From UBA5704 sp036264355 (GTDB taxonomy: Bacteria; Acidobacteriota; Thermoanaerobaculia; Multivoradales; UBA5704), in the NCBI GenBank assembly GCA_036264355.1, contig DATARD010000380.1, positions 9,804-73,803 on the forward strand: 64,000 nucleotides of DNA, in the 5' to 3' direction. Below the pieces are notes generated by a model, which was not told where the DNA came from, made no database searches, and saw only the letters and a list, made by a program, of their open reading frames with translations. Positions 25,537 to 34,059 of the stretch are shown here, piece after piece. The position numbers were made by a program, and so were the translations under genes. Within the stretch, counting starts at the first letter, position 1, and each line of letters starts with the position of its first letter.

Positions 25537-26862
25537 TTAGGGGATGGCGCCGCCAGGCACGCGATCGGCGGTCAGGAACGCCTCGACGGCGTCGCTGAGC
25601 TTTTCGGTGCGGAGGAAGCGGACGCGCGTTGGACCGATCTCGGCATCTGGAAAGTCTCGGCGGTTGACGATCAGGAGCTGCTCGGGCTGATAGGCATCGA
25701 GAAAGCTTCGCGCCGAACGGCTCAGGAGCCCTCGGCTGTCGCCGGCCTTGACCTCGCAGGCGAGCAATCGGCCCTGGTGCTCGACGACGAAGTCCATCTC
25801 CGCTCCGGATTTGCTCCGCCAGGTGGAGAGACCGTCGAGGAGGGGATGCGCTGTCTTCGCAAGCTCGGTGAAGACGAGGTTTTCCAGCAGCGCGCCGCGG
25901 TCGGGCCGGTCCGCCGCCGGCTGGAAGCCTCCGAAGAGCTGGTTGCGGATGCCATTGTCGAGGAGGAAGACCTTGCGCGCGCTGGTGATCTCGGCACGTT
26001 TGCCGCCGACGAACGGCCGCACCATGCGGATCAGGTGCGTCTCTTCGAGCAGGCGGCAGTAGTCGGCCACCGTGTCGTTGCTGACGTTGCTCAAGGCGGC
26101 CCATTCCGAGAGGTTGACCAGGTTGCCGATCTGGCTCGCGGCGAGCTCCAGGATTTTGCGCAGAGCGGCCGTGTGGCGGATGCGGAAGCGGTCTGAGGCG
26201 TCGCGCACCACAAAAGCCTCGACTAGCGAGGCCAAGTCCCGGCGTGGGTCGTCCGACGTCAACACGGTCGGATACCCACCAAAGACCATCATCCGCTCCA
26301 CCAACTGCGAGAGCTCTTCCTCCCGGGCCAGAGAACCGCCTTCGAAGGCCATGTCCACCTCTGCCAACGACAACGGCAGAAGGAGATGGCGTTGGGCGCG
26401 GCCGGCGAGCGATTCGCGGGTCGCCGCTTCGAGGTCGAACGAGGAGCTGCCGGTGGCGAAGATCCGCAGACCGGTCCGCCGGTCGACCAGCCCCTTGAGA
26501 AAAAGGCCCGCTTCGGGAAGCCGCTGCACTTCCTCGAAGAACAGCGCCCGTGCCGCGCCGGCATGCTCCCTGACGTCCGCGAGGAATTCGGCTGGAGACG
26601 ACAGCCACTCGCGCATCGAGGGCTCCTCGCAGTTGACATAGAGGACAGGCTCAGCTGTCTCTCCGAGCGTCTTCCAGATCAGCGTCGACTTACCGGCCTG
26701 CCGAGGTCCCACCACGAGCACGACCCGGTGATCGGCAACCAGGCGCTGCCGCCGCGGGATGTAGCTCGCGGGCAGGAAGTGCCGGATCCAGGACAGAAGC
26801 TCTTCCCCTCGCAGCCAGGGATTCTCGGCCAGGATGAGACGGCGCAGTTGCGGGGTCATCAT
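25537..26862 (-). CDS. DUF4143-family AAA+ ATPase
   Basis: The product has about 441 residues from ATG 26862 or 26859. Walker A is VVLVVGPRQAGKSTLIWK; an acidic Walker B-like ARALFFEEVQRLPEAG and the sensor IFATGSSSFDLEA follow. The C-terminal half is DUF4143: DYCRLLEETHLIRMVRPF, RKVFLLDNGIRNQLFGGF, LLENLVFTELAK and the PD-(D/E)XK-like GAEMDFVVEHQGRLLACEVKAGDSR. Such genes are abundant, mobile and of unsettled function. It stands alone, with direct repeats upstream and its own strong terminator. Confidence 0.9.
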   Translation of the reverse strand: MMTPQLRRLILAENPWLRGEELLSWIRHFLPASYIPRRQRLVADHRVVLVVGPRQAGKSTLIWKTLGETAEPVLYVNCEEPSMREWLSSPAEFLADVREHAGAARALFFEEVQRLPEAGLFLKGLVDRRTGLRIFATGSSSFDLEAATRESLAGRAQRHLLLPLSLAEVDMAFEGGSLAREEELSQLVERMMVFGGYPTVLTSDDPRRDLASLVEAFVVRDASDRFRIRHTAALRKILELAASQIGNLVNLSEWAALSNVSNDTVADYCRLLEETHLIRMVRPFVGGKRAEITSARKVFLLDNGIRNQLFGGFQPAADRPDRGALLENLVFTELAKTAHPLLDGLSTWRSKSGAEMDFVVEHQGRLLACEVKAGDSRGLLSRSARSFLDAYQPEQLLIVNRRDFPDAEIGPTRVRFLRTEKLSDAVEAFLTADRVPGGAIP

Positions 26863-26866
26863 GCTG

Positions 26867-26920
26867 AGAGAAACTAGCAGGGTTCGTTTCGGATGCCAAG
26901 AGAAACGAGCAGGGTTAGTT
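26867..26920 (-). repeat. Two 22-bp direct repeats upstream of the ATPase start
   Basis: Copies at 26867-26888 and 26899-26920 (plus-strand start AGAGAAAC, core AGCAGGGTT) differ at 2 of 22 positions and are spaced exactly 32 bp apart, about three helical turns. The first lies 5 nt upstream of the ATG on the minus strand. Position and spacing suggest an autoregulatory operator. Confidence 0.6.
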
Positions 26921-27067
26921 GCTGATAAGCGCCCCGGTCTGAGCCCAGGAGATGGAGCATGGTCCGACTCCGCGACAGTGGCGAGGGGCTCCTGCAACTG
27001 GAGGCTGCGACCAAGTGGTCTGCGGCGTCGACGCCCCTGCTACTATGAATAGGCACAAGGAGGGCGC

Positions 27068-27481
27068 ATGGCCGCTCATGCTGTAAGGCTTCATCTGCCA
27101 GGGCCGTTGTACAACCACTTCCAGAGCCGGGCCGAACGGGCGCACCGAAGCCTGGAGGCGGAGTTGCTGGCGGCGGTCGCCACGGTCGCCGCAGAGGAAG
27201 AGGAGTTGTCTCTCGACGTGGCCAGGGCGATCGAGGAGCTCAAGCTCTTGAACGAAGAGGAGCTCTGGCGGGCTGCCCAAAACCGACTCTCCGAGGAAAG
27301 CAGGTTGCAACTCGAAGCGCTCAACCTCAAACAGCAACGAGGAAGATTGACGCCGGCCGAGAAGGAGACGCTGGAGCATCTCATTGAGCAATACGACCAA
27401 GCTGTGCTGCTACGTGCGGAAGCAGCCCGACTCCTGAAGGAGCGCGGTCACGACATCTCCAGCCTCCTGACCGTGCGATGA
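27068..27481 (+). CDS. Antitoxin-like protein coupled to an HNH nuclease
   Basis: The product has 137 residues; ATG 27068 follows AAGGAGGGCGC. The N-terminus (VRLHLPGPLYNHFQSRAERAHRSLEAELLAAV) resembles a ribbon-helix-helix DNA-binding segment. The rest is charged and helical, with LNEEELWRAAQNRLSEES and RAEAARLLKERGHDISSLLTVR. A homologous C-terminal region occurs at 48645-48968. Its TGA overlaps the HNH start (ATGA), so the two form a tight operon. Possible roles are immunity/antitoxin or DNA recognition for the nuclease. Confidence 0.6.
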   Translation: MAAHAVRLHLPGPLYNHFQSRAERAHRSLEAELLAAVATVAAEEEELSLDVARAIEELKLLNEEELWRAAQNRLSEESRLQLEALNLKQQRGRLTPAEKETLEHLIEQYDQAVLLRAEAARLLKERGHDISSLLTVR

Positions 27482-27906
27482 CTTCGGACTATGTCGCGAA
27501 GAGATTGCGCGACCGCGTTGCTGAACAGGCTCGCCATCGCTGCGGCTACTGTCTGACCTCGGAGTTGGTCGTTGGTCTCTCCATGGAGATCGACCATCTC
27601 ATCCCCCAGGCTCTTGGAGGTCCTACCGTCGAAGAGAACCTTTGGCTGGCCTGCTCGGCCTGTAACGGCTCCAAAGGTCATCGGATCTCTGCCCGCGATC
27701 CGGAGAGCGGCCAGATCGTCCGGCTGTTCAACCCTCGTGAGCAGAGTTGGGAAGAGCACTTTTTCTGGGCGGATTCGGGCTGTCGAATCGTCGGGAAAAC
27801 AGCCGTCGGCCGGGCCACGGCGAAGGAGCTCCGCCTCAACCGTCCTCTCCTGGTTCGAGCGAGAAAGGTCTGGATCGCGGCCGGTTGGCATCCGCCGGTG
27901 GATTGA
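27478..27906 (+). CDS. HNH endonuclease
   Basis: The product has 142 residues. Zinc/catalytic residues are all present: C22-x2-C25 (RCGYC), D39-H40 (MEIDHLIPQALGG), N54 (EENLWLACSACN) and C59-x2-C62 with N63. This is the compact McrA-like HNH fold found in homing, restriction and toxin nucleases. Translation is coupled to the preceding gene. It may act as a defence or toxin nuclease; no restriction or transposition partner is visible. Confidence 0.88.
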   Translation: MTSDYVAKRLRDRVAEQARHRCGYCLTSELVVGLSMEIDHLIPQALGGPTVEENLWLACSACNGSKGHRISARDPESGQIVRLFNPREQSWEEHFFWADSGCRIVGKTAVGRATAKELRLNRPLLVRARKVWIAAGWHPPVD

Positions 27907-27991
27907 GACGCTTTCGTTCGGTGCCGCCTCATCGATCGCTCGCCCTGGCCGCTGGATGGACGGGCGAGGCTGAGCCGCGGCAATCCGGAGC

Positions 27992-28243
27992 TCAATCAAG
28001 TCCCAGGCGCTTCTTTGCCTCCGAGAGGGAGACCCGACTGGTCTCCCGAGACCGTTCCTCTAGAAAGGCAGTGAACTCCGGGTTCAGGCTGAGTGCCTCG
28101 ACCTCGGCGCCAAAGTCATCAGCGCCCACTTCAGTCAGGATGAACTCCCTTCCCTCGGAAGTCGTGAGCAGGATCATTTCATCCTTGGCGAGGGCCAGTA
28201 GCTCAGCGAGGCCGGAAACCGCGGCAGCATCGATTGTCTTCAT
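27992..28243 (-). CDS. Antitoxin-like protein of a broken RelE-type module
   Basis: The product has 83 residues, starting at ATG 28243: MKTIDAAAVSGLAELLALAKDE followed by MILLTTSEGREFILTEVGADDF, then a helical tail RVSLSEAKKRLGLD. Short antitoxins of this form are commonly encoded next to RelE/ParE toxins, although normally with an intact toxin upstream. Here the toxin stop overlaps this start, and the toxin frame is truncated. It may persist as an orphan antitoxin. Confidence 0.65.
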   Translation of the reverse strand: MKTIDAAAVSGLAELLALAKDEMILLTTSEGREFILTEVGADDFGAEVEALSLNPEFTAFLEERSRETSRVSLSEAKKRLGLD

Positions 28244-28378
28244 AGCAGGAACTCCTTACCTCGAACCAGAAGGCGGTTGTGTTCTTTCCAGCCAACTGCC
28301 CTGACCACTACGATGTTAGCTTCAACCTCCACTTCATAGAAGACCCGGAAGTCGCCCGCCCGACTTGGAGAAGCTCGG
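28240..28378 (-). pseudogene. 3' remnant of a RelE/ParE-like toxin
   Basis: On the minus strand the frame ending at TGA 28240-28242 reads ASPSRAGDFRVFYEVEVEAN, then IVVVRAVGWKEHNRLLVRGKEFLL. That is the C-terminal half of RelE-type toxins (G-D-[FY]-R-V-F-Y core, terminal G-K-E-F). Upstream the frame runs into 21-bp tandem repeats and stops at TAA 28453-28455, and no ATG, GTG or TTG lies in the open stretch. The 5' half, with the first strands and helices, is absent. The antitoxin gene that follows is intact. Confidence 0.7.
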
Positions 28379-28383
28379 CCAAC

Positions 28384-28593
28384 GAAGTATTTCCGGACGC
28401 AAATGAAGTATTGCCGGACAGCGCCGGGCCGGGGAACGGTCCCAACGAAGTATTAGCGGACACGAACGAAGTATTTGGGGACGGTAGCGAGGTATTGCCG
28501 GACGGCTTCGAGTCGGGGGACCGTCGCGGCGAAGTATTGCCGGACCAAGACGAAGTATTGGCGGACGGCCCCGAGGTATTGCCGGACAGGGGT
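28384..28593. repeat. 21-bp tandem minisatellite, ten units
   Basis: The core GAAGTATTGCCGGAC or close variants begin at 28384, 28405, 28447, 28468, 28489, 28531, 28552 and 28573, all on an exact 21-bp grid; units at 28426 and 28510 are badly diverged. On the plus strand it would encode a heptapeptide of the NEVLPDx type, but flanking codons have no gene character. It sits where the toxin 5' half should be. The grid excludes CRISPR: the units are contiguous, with no unique spacers. Confidence 0.85.
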
Positions 28594-28780
28594 CGGTCTT
28601 CGGTGGCCGGAGAGGTCCATCGGCTCGGCCGCCCATCCAGATCCTTCGGTCGCCAAGGCTCCCTCAGGATGACACAAAGGAAGGCGAGGAGCCGTCCCGC
28701 AGGGACAAGGGCGTCCAGCCCAGGATTTCAATCCTGGGAAAGGAGGCCATGGGGGCCGGGGTGAGGGCCCGCGTCCCGCC
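28594..28780. other. Intergenic hairpin-rich stretch
   Basis: This stretch holds a tRNA-like-free set of small palindromes: GTCCC-GCA-GGGAC near 28694 and CCCAGGAT-TTCA-ATCCTGGG (28719-28738). It also has the sequence TCCTTCGG..CTCAGGATGACA (about 28651-28675), of the kind often seen as dispersed intergenic repeats. Copy number cannot be judged from one window. No gene is supported. Confidence 0.4.
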
Positions 28781-29872
28781 TCACCCTCCGTGAGCCCGCT
28801 TCTCCCTCCAATATCTCTTCTGCCAGATCTCCACGTTGCGGTTGTGCTCTTCGAGGGTGGTGGAGAAGACGTGGGTGCCGTCGTTGCGGCTCACGAAGTA
28901 GAGGTATGGGACGTCCGCGGGATCGGCGGCGGCGATCAGGCTGGCGATGCCGGGGGAGCAGATGGGGCCGGGGGGGAGGCCGGCGTAGCGGTAGGTGTTG
29001 TAGGGGGAGTCGACTTGCAGGTCGGCTTTGTGGATGTTGCCGTCCCAGCGGCCGAGCTTTTTCAGGGCGTAGATCACGGTCGGATCGGCGGCGAGGCCGA
29101 TGTGGCGATTCACGCGGTTGCTGTAGACGCCGGCGATGATCGGGCGTTCGGTGGGCATCTTGGCTTCCTTCTCCACGATGCTCGCCAGGATGACGATCTG
29201 GCGCAGGGTGCGGTCGGGATGGCGGTCGCGGAGCGGCAGGATCTGGTGCTCGTAGCGGGTGTGGAAGGTCTTGGCGATGGTGGCGACGACGACCTTTTCG
29301 TCCGTCTTCGGAGCGAAGGAGTAGGTGTCGGGGAGCAGGTAGCCTTCGAGATCCTTCGCCTCCGGATCGAGATCGGCGATCAGCTCGGGCGAGCGCATCA
29401 GGTCGAGGAGGACCTCGCGCCGGCCGAGCTTCGAGTCGACGAGCTTGTCGGCGGTCTCTTCCAGGGTCATCCCCTCGACCAGCGTCACCAGGAGGTTGAT
29501 CACGTCGCCGCGGATGAGCTTGCCCAGCACCTGCTCGGTGTTGAGCGGACCGCGGAAGCGGTATTCACCGGCCTGGATCGGCCGGTTGCCCATCCGGAAG
29601 CGGAGATAGAGACGGGCGAGGCGGGCGTCGGCGAGCACGCCTTCGCTCTCCAGATGGGTGATGGCCAGGCTCGCGCTCGTGCCCGGGGCGATGGTCACCA
29701 GCCGCTCGCTGCCCGGATACCCCTGGAATGGATGCTGCACCCGCCACCAGGCCCACCCTGCGAAACCGGCCGCCACGAGGAAGAGCGGCAGGAGGAAGAA
29801 CAGGCAGCCACTGCATCCCCATCTCGTCTTTTTCTTGCCGGTCCGTCCCCGCCCCTGAGTTGTCGCCATCAT
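28781..29872 (-). CDS. mltG: Endolytic murein transglycosylase MltG
   Basis: The product has 363 residues. A basic N-terminus is followed by one transmembrane helix (about residues 23-42), then a LysM-like region and the YceG catalytic domain. The catalytic motif ASIVEKEA places the Glu at residue 234 or 236. DPTVIYAL, SPYNTYRYAGLPPGPICSPG and YLYFVSRNDGTHVFS are family marks. It cleaves nascent glycan strands and is a presumed terminase of peptidoglycan synthesis. Its start overlaps the ruvX stop (ATGA), so both are cotranscribed. Confidence 0.96.
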   Translation of the reverse strand: MMATTQGRGRTGKKKTRWGCSGCLFFLLPLFLVAAGFAGWAWWRVQHPFQGYPGSERLVTIAPGTSASLAITHLESEGVLADARLARLYLRFRMGNRPIQAGEYRFRGPLNTEQVLGKLIRGDVINLLVTLVEGMTLEETADKLVDSKLGRREVLLDLMRSPELIADLDPEAKDLEGYLLPDTYSFAPKTDEKVVVATIAKTFHTRYEHQILPLRDRHPDRTLRQIVILASIVEKEAKMPTERPIIAGVYSNRVNRHIGLAADPTVIYALKKLGRWDGNIHKADLQVDSPYNTYRYAGLPPGPICSPGIASLIAAADPADVPYLYFVSRNDGTHVFSTTLEEHNRNVEIWQKRYWREKRAHGG

Positions 29873-30276
29873 CCCTCCTCCCGGTCCAGCGCTTCCTGGA
29901 GCAGGATCTGCGCCGCCATCGAATCCAGCCGTTCGGGGTGCTTCCGCGGATCGACGCCGGCGGCGCGCAGCCGTTCGGCGGCCTCGACGCTGGTCAGCGA
30001 TTCGTTCACCAGCTCCAGGGGGAGACCGGTGAGCTCGGCCAGCCGGCGGGCGAAACGGCCGGCGCGTACGGCGGCCGCGCCGCGGGTGCCGTCGAGCCCG
30101 AGCGGCTCGCCGACGATCAGGCGGCCGATCTCTTCGCGGCGGGCGATGGCGGCGATCTCCGCCAGCGCCGAACGGTCGTCGCGGCGCCGCAGGGTGCAGA
30201 GCGGCACGGCCAGCGATCCTTCGGAGACCGCGAGGCCGATTCTCTTCTCCCCGAAGTCGATGCCGAGGGCGCGCAC
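29869..30276 (-). CDS. ruvX: Putative Holliday junction resolvase RuvX/YqgF
   Basis: The product has 135 residues from GTG 30276, matching the usual 135-150; the longer frame is rejected because the RNase H-fold start LGIDFGEKRIGLAVSEG must be near the N-terminus. Other marks are LIVGEPLGLDGTRG, VNESLTSVEA and LDSMAAQILLQ. RuvX acts in pre-16S rRNA 5'-end processing and has a resolvase-type fold. It is cotranscribed with mltG, a common neighbour, and divergent from the thiolase across about 104 nt. Confidence 0.93.
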   Translation of the reverse strand: MRALGIDFGEKRIGLAVSEGSLAVPLCTLRRRDDRSALAEIAAIARREEIGRLIVGEPLGLDGTRGAAAVRAGRFARRLAELTGLPLELVNESLTSVEAAERLRAAGVDPRKHPERLDSMAAQILLQEALDREEG

Positions 30277-30380
30277 GGCGGGGATTCTACACGGGAGCCC
30301 TGTGCTACGATCAGGCGCCCGGTCCGCCCGCCCGCGCGGACGGCTCGGACCCATCCAATTCCAGCGGAGACGCAGACGTC

Positions 30381-31559
30381 ATGGACGATGTTGTCATATT
30401 GAGCGCGGTGCGCACGCCGATCGGGACCTTCCAGGGTGCCCTGTCGAGCCTGCCGGCCCACGCTCTCGGTGCCCGGGCGCTCGCCGCCGCCTATGAGCGG
30501 GCGGGAGTCGCTCCGGAGCAGATCCAGCAGGTGAATCTCGGGTGTGTCCTTCCCGCCGGCCAGGGGCAGGCTCCGGCGCGCCAGGCCGCTCTCGGCTCCG
30601 GCTGTCCGCCGGCGACCGGCGCGTTGACATTGAATAAGGTCTGCGGCTCCGGCATGCGGGCGGTGATGATCGCCGCCAACGACCTGCGCTGCGGCGACTT
30701 CCAGGTCGTCGCCGCGGGCGGCATGGAGACCATGAGCCAGGCGCCCTATCTCGCGGTCGGCGCGCGCGACGGTCTGCGCCTCGGCCACGGCAAGCTGCTC
30801 GATTCGATGATCCACGACGGCTTGTGGGATCCCTACAACGACGTCCACATGGGGAGCTGCGCCGAGCTCTGCGCCGCCGAGTACAAGCTGAGCCGCACCG
30901 AGCAGGACGCCTTCTCGCTGGAAAGCTACCGCCGCGCCCGCGAGGCGACGGAGAAGGGGCTGTTCGCCGAGGAGATCGTGCCGGTCGCCGTGCCGCAGAA
31001 AAAAGGGGAGGTGAAGATCGACCGCGACGAGGAGCCGTTCAAGGCCGACCTCGACAAGATGCCGTCGCTCCGCCCCGCCTTCCAGAAGGACGGCACGGTG
31101 ACCGCCGCCAACGCCAGCAAGATCAACGACGGCGCCGCCGCCCTGGTGCTCACCACCGCCGGCCACGCGGCGCGGCTCAACGCGCGTCCGCTCGCCCGCA
31201 TCGTGGCGCACGCCTCGCTGGCACAGAAGCCGGAGTGGTTCACCACCGCGCCGGTGGGCGCCGCGCGGGCGGTGCTCGAGCGGGCCGGTCTCAAGACCAC
31301 CGACATCGATCTCTGGGAGGTCAACGAAGCGTTCGCCGTCGTCGCCCTCGCCTTCCAGCGTGATCTCGGCCTCGACGCGGCGCGGATGAACGTCCGCGGC
31401 GGCGCCGTGGCTCTCGGCCACCCGATCGGCTGCTCCGGTGCCCGCATCCTGGTGACCTTGCTGCACGCCTTGCGGCAGAGCGGAGGGCGGCTCGGCTGCG
31501 CCGCCATCTGCATCGGCGGCGGCGAGGCTACCGCGATGGTGATCGAGCGGTTAGACTAA
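30381..31559 (+). CDS. Acetyl-CoA C-acetyltransferase (thiolase)
   Basis: The product has 392 residues, the standard thiolase length. It has the acyl-accepting Cys88 in TLNKVCGSGMRAV, EVNEAFAVVALAF, GHPIGCSGAR with the active His near residue 348, and CIGGGEATA with the second Cys near 377. It condenses or cleaves acetoacetyl-CoA; family-level evidence favours a biosynthetic/degradative acetyltransferase and does not separate it from a longer-chain thiolase. It is followed 8 nt later by lptD without evident functional link. Confidence 0.95.
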   Translation: MDDVVILSAVRTPIGTFQGALSSLPAHALGARALAAAYERAGVAPEQIQQVNLGCVLPAGQGQAPARQAALGSGCPPATGALTLNKVCGSGMRAVMIAANDLRCGDFQVVAAGGMETMSQAPYLAVGARDGLRLGHGKLLDSMIHDGLWDPYNDVHMGSCAELCAAEYKLSRTEQDAFSLESYRRAREATEKGLFAEEIVPVAVPQKKGEVKIDRDEEPFKADLDKMPSLRPAFQKDGTVTAANASKINDGAAALVLTTAGHAARLNARPLARIVAHASLAQKPEWFTTAPVGAARAVLERAGLKTTDIDLWEVNEAFAVVALAFQRDLGLDAARMNVRGGAVALGHPIGCSGARILVTLLHALRQSGGRLGCAAICIGGGEATAMVIERLD

Positions 31560-31567
31560 CGCCGTCC

Positions 31568-34039
31568 ATGGCCGACTCGCACAGGATCTCCCCGAGCCTT
31601 CTCCTGGCGTGCTGCCTGGCGCTGACCTCCGCGATGGTCGACGCCCAGGAGCAACCGCCTCCCGCGTCCCCGGCGCCGGCGACCACGCCCGCGCCGCCTC
31701 CGGCGCCGCCGATGGCAGGCCCCGGCGTCACCAACAATCCGCAGCCGGCTCCGGCGGCGCCTGCACCCGCGACTCCTCCCGCGGCGGCCAAGCCGAAGGC
31801 TCCGCCGCCGCTGCCGCCCAACCCGGACGAGCTGCAGTTCCAGCTCAAGTTCCCGCCGCAGAAGGGGAAAAAAGAGGGCGGCGCCGCGGTCGGCTCGGCC
31901 GGCACGCTGGAGTACAAGCGCGAAGATTACGCGGTGCTCACCGGCAACGTGCACATCCATTATCAGGACATCGACATGCAGGCGGACCAGGCGGAGATCG
32001 ACCTGTCGACGCGCGACGTCATCGCGCTCGGCAACGTCGTCATCGACCAGGGACCGCGGCGGATGACCGGCATCTCGGCGACATTCAATCTCGACAGCAA
32101 GACCGGCAAGCTGAAGCAGGCGACCGCCCGTGTCGCGGCCGACTACTATTTCAGCGGCACCGAGATCGACAAGACCGGGGACAACACCTACGAGGTCAGC
32201 AACGGCATCTTCACCTCCTGCGACCAGAAGGTTCCGGACTGGAGCTTCCGCCTCGGCCGGGCGCGCGTCGAGGTGGAGGGCTACGCGCACATGCACAACG
32301 TGTCGATGCTGGTGAAGAAGCTGCCGGTCCTCTACGTGCCCTACATCGTCTGGCCGGCCAAGACCGAGCGCTCCTCGGGCTTCCTGGTGCCCAACGTCGG
32401 CTATTCGAACAGCCGCGGCGCCGAGCTGGGCCTCGCCTACTTCCAGACCCTCGGCCGCAGCTACGACACGACGATCCACACCGATCTGTTCACCAAGAAC
32501 TTCCTGGGCATCGGCGACGAGCTGCGCTACCGGCCGACCGCGGGGACGACCGGCGACCTGATCGGCTACATGGTGCACGACGGCTCGAAGCTCCCCGGCG
32601 AGCTGCCGCACGACGCGTGGCGCTGGAAGGTGGAGTGGGACCACGTCACCAACGACCTGCCGTACGGCATGCGCGGTCTCGTCCACTATCTGAACTACTC
32701 GGACTTCAACTTCTTCCGCGACTTCGAGCGCGACTTCGACCGCAACACGGTGCGCTTCCTCGACAGCAAGGCGTCGGCGACCGGCAACTGGGGTCCGAAC
32801 CTGCTCAACATCCTGCTCGACAACCGCGAGACGTTCATCGACGCCACGACGACGAACACGGTGATCCAGCGCAAGCTGCCCGACGTCGACTACCACCTGC
32901 GCTCGACGCAGGTGGGCAAATCGCCGTTCTACGTGCAGTTCGACGGCTCGGCGGCCTATCTCGACGTGTCGCAGCCCAACAGCTACGCCGGCAAGTACGG
33001 GCGCTTCGACCTCTTCCCGCAGGTCACGCTGCCGATCCGTTCGTTCACCTGGCTCTCCATGTCGGTCACCGGCGGCGAGCGGCTCACCTGGTACGGCGAC
33101 ACCCTGGAGACCCGGACGACGGACACCGGAACGGTCACCGACTTCCGCGGCCAGGCGGCGACCCGCACCCTGCCGTACGGCAGCGCCGAGATCGTCGGTC
33201 CCTCGTTCTCGCGCATCTTCGACGTCGACCTGGGCAAGTTCGGCAAGTTCAAGAACGTCATCGAGCCGCGCTTCACCTACACCTACCAGGGGATCTTCGA
33301 CAAGCAGCAGAGCATCCCGCAGTTCGACGAGGTCGATACGCAGTTCGCTTCGAACATCGGCCGGGTGGCCCTGGACAGCCGGGTCCTCGGCAAGCCCGCG
33401 GACGAGAAGCAGAGCGCCCGCGAGGTGCTGCTCCTGGAGATCGCCCGCAGCTACAGCTTCGACAAGACCCAGCCGCTCCTCGGCGTGGCCAGCGTCAGCG
33501 ACGTCAACGGCGGCCTGGTGACGCCCGGGGTCGTGACCACCGGCACGCGGAGCTCCCAGGCCGGACCGCTCGAAGGGCTGCTGCGCTTCAATCCGAGCGA
33601 CCGCACGAACCTCAAGCTGGAGGGCACCTACGACACGCTGTACAAGCGGATCGCCTCGACCGGCGTCTCCGGCAACTATGGTCTGCCGTCCGCCAACTTC
33701 ATCGGCTTGACCTGGTTCACCCGCTATGAGACGGACAACGGGCAGACCCTGGGCAACCAGATCCGGCTGAACGGCGGCATCGCCGTGCTGCCGGGCAGGC
33801 TGCGGCTCGAAGGGCAGGTCAACTACGACATCCAGCTCCACCTGCTGCAACAGCAGCGCTACCTCCTGACCTGGACGTCGCAGTGCTACGGGGTCATTCT
33901 GGAGCTGCGCGATTTCCGCACCGGCACCGGCGTCGGTGCCGCGACACAGAGCGACAAGGAGATCCGCTTCTCCCTGAGCCTGAAGAACGTCGGCACGTTC
34001 CTCGACCTGACCAGCCGTAGCACCTCGATCGTCCAGTAA
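31568..34039 (+). CDS. lptD: LPS-assembly protein LptD
   Basis: The product has 823 residues. The signal peptide (about 1-26) is followed by a long Pro/Ala-rich segment (about 27-85), then an OstA/LptA-like beta-jellyroll (TLEYKREDYAVLTGNVHIHYQ ... ADQAEIDLSTRDVIALGNV). The C-terminal part is the outer-membrane barrel (KKLPVLYVPYIVWPAKTERSSGFLVPNVGYS, and many alternating beta-strands). LptD inserts lipopolysaccharide into the outer leaflet. Its presence is direct evidence for an LPS-bearing outer membrane. The Pro-rich insert before the jellyroll is longer than usual. Confidence 0.92.
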   Translation: MADSHRISPSLLLACCLALTSAMVDAQEQPPPASPAPATTPAPPPAPPMAGPGVTNNPQPAPAAPAPATPPAAAKPKAPPPLPPNPDELQFQLKFPPQKGKKEGGAAVGSAGTLEYKREDYAVLTGNVHIHYQDIDMQADQAEIDLSTRDVIALGNVVIDQGPRRMTGISATFNLDSKTGKLKQATARVAADYYFSGTEIDKTGDNTYEVSNGIFTSCDQKVPDWSFRLGRARVEVEGYAHMHNVSMLVKKLPVLYVPYIVWPAKTERSSGFLVPNVGYSNSRGAELGLAYFQTLGRSYDTTIHTDLFTKNFLGIGDELRYRPTAGTTGDLIGYMVHDGSKLPGELPHDAWRWKVEWDHVTNDLPYGMRGLVHYLNYSDFNFFRDFERDFDRNTVRFLDSKASATGNWGPNLLNILLDNRETFIDATTTNTVIQRKLPDVDYHLRSTQVGKSPFYVQFDGSAAYLDVSQPNSYAGKYGRFDLFPQVTLPIRSFTWLSMSVTGGERLTWYGDTLETRTTDTGTVTDFRGQAATRTLPYGSAEIVGPSFSRIFDVDLGKFGKFKNVIEPRFTYTYQGIFDKQQSIPQFDEVDTQFASNIGRVALDSRVLGKPADEKQSAREVLLLEIARSYSFDKTQPLLGVASVSDVNGGLVTPGVVTTGTRSSQAGPLEGLLRFNPSDRTNLKLEGTYDTLYKRIASTGVSGNYGLPSANFIGLTWFTRYETDNGQTLGNQIRLNGGIAVLPGRLRLEGQVNYDIQLHLLQQQRYLLTWTSQCYGVILELRDFRTGTGVGAATQSDKEIRFSLSLKNVGTFLDLTSRSTSIVQ

Positions 34040-34059
34040 CGCGTTTCCTCGGAGGTGAC

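Noticed and set aside
28384..28593. CRISPR array
   Set aside because: Units are contiguous 21-bp repeats with no spacers, and no cas genes are near.
28279..28764. Plus-strand open frame across the 21-bp repeat (heptapeptide repeat protein)
   Set aside because: Flanking codons show no family resemblance, no SD is seen, and the minus-strand toxin remnant fully explains the 5' part.
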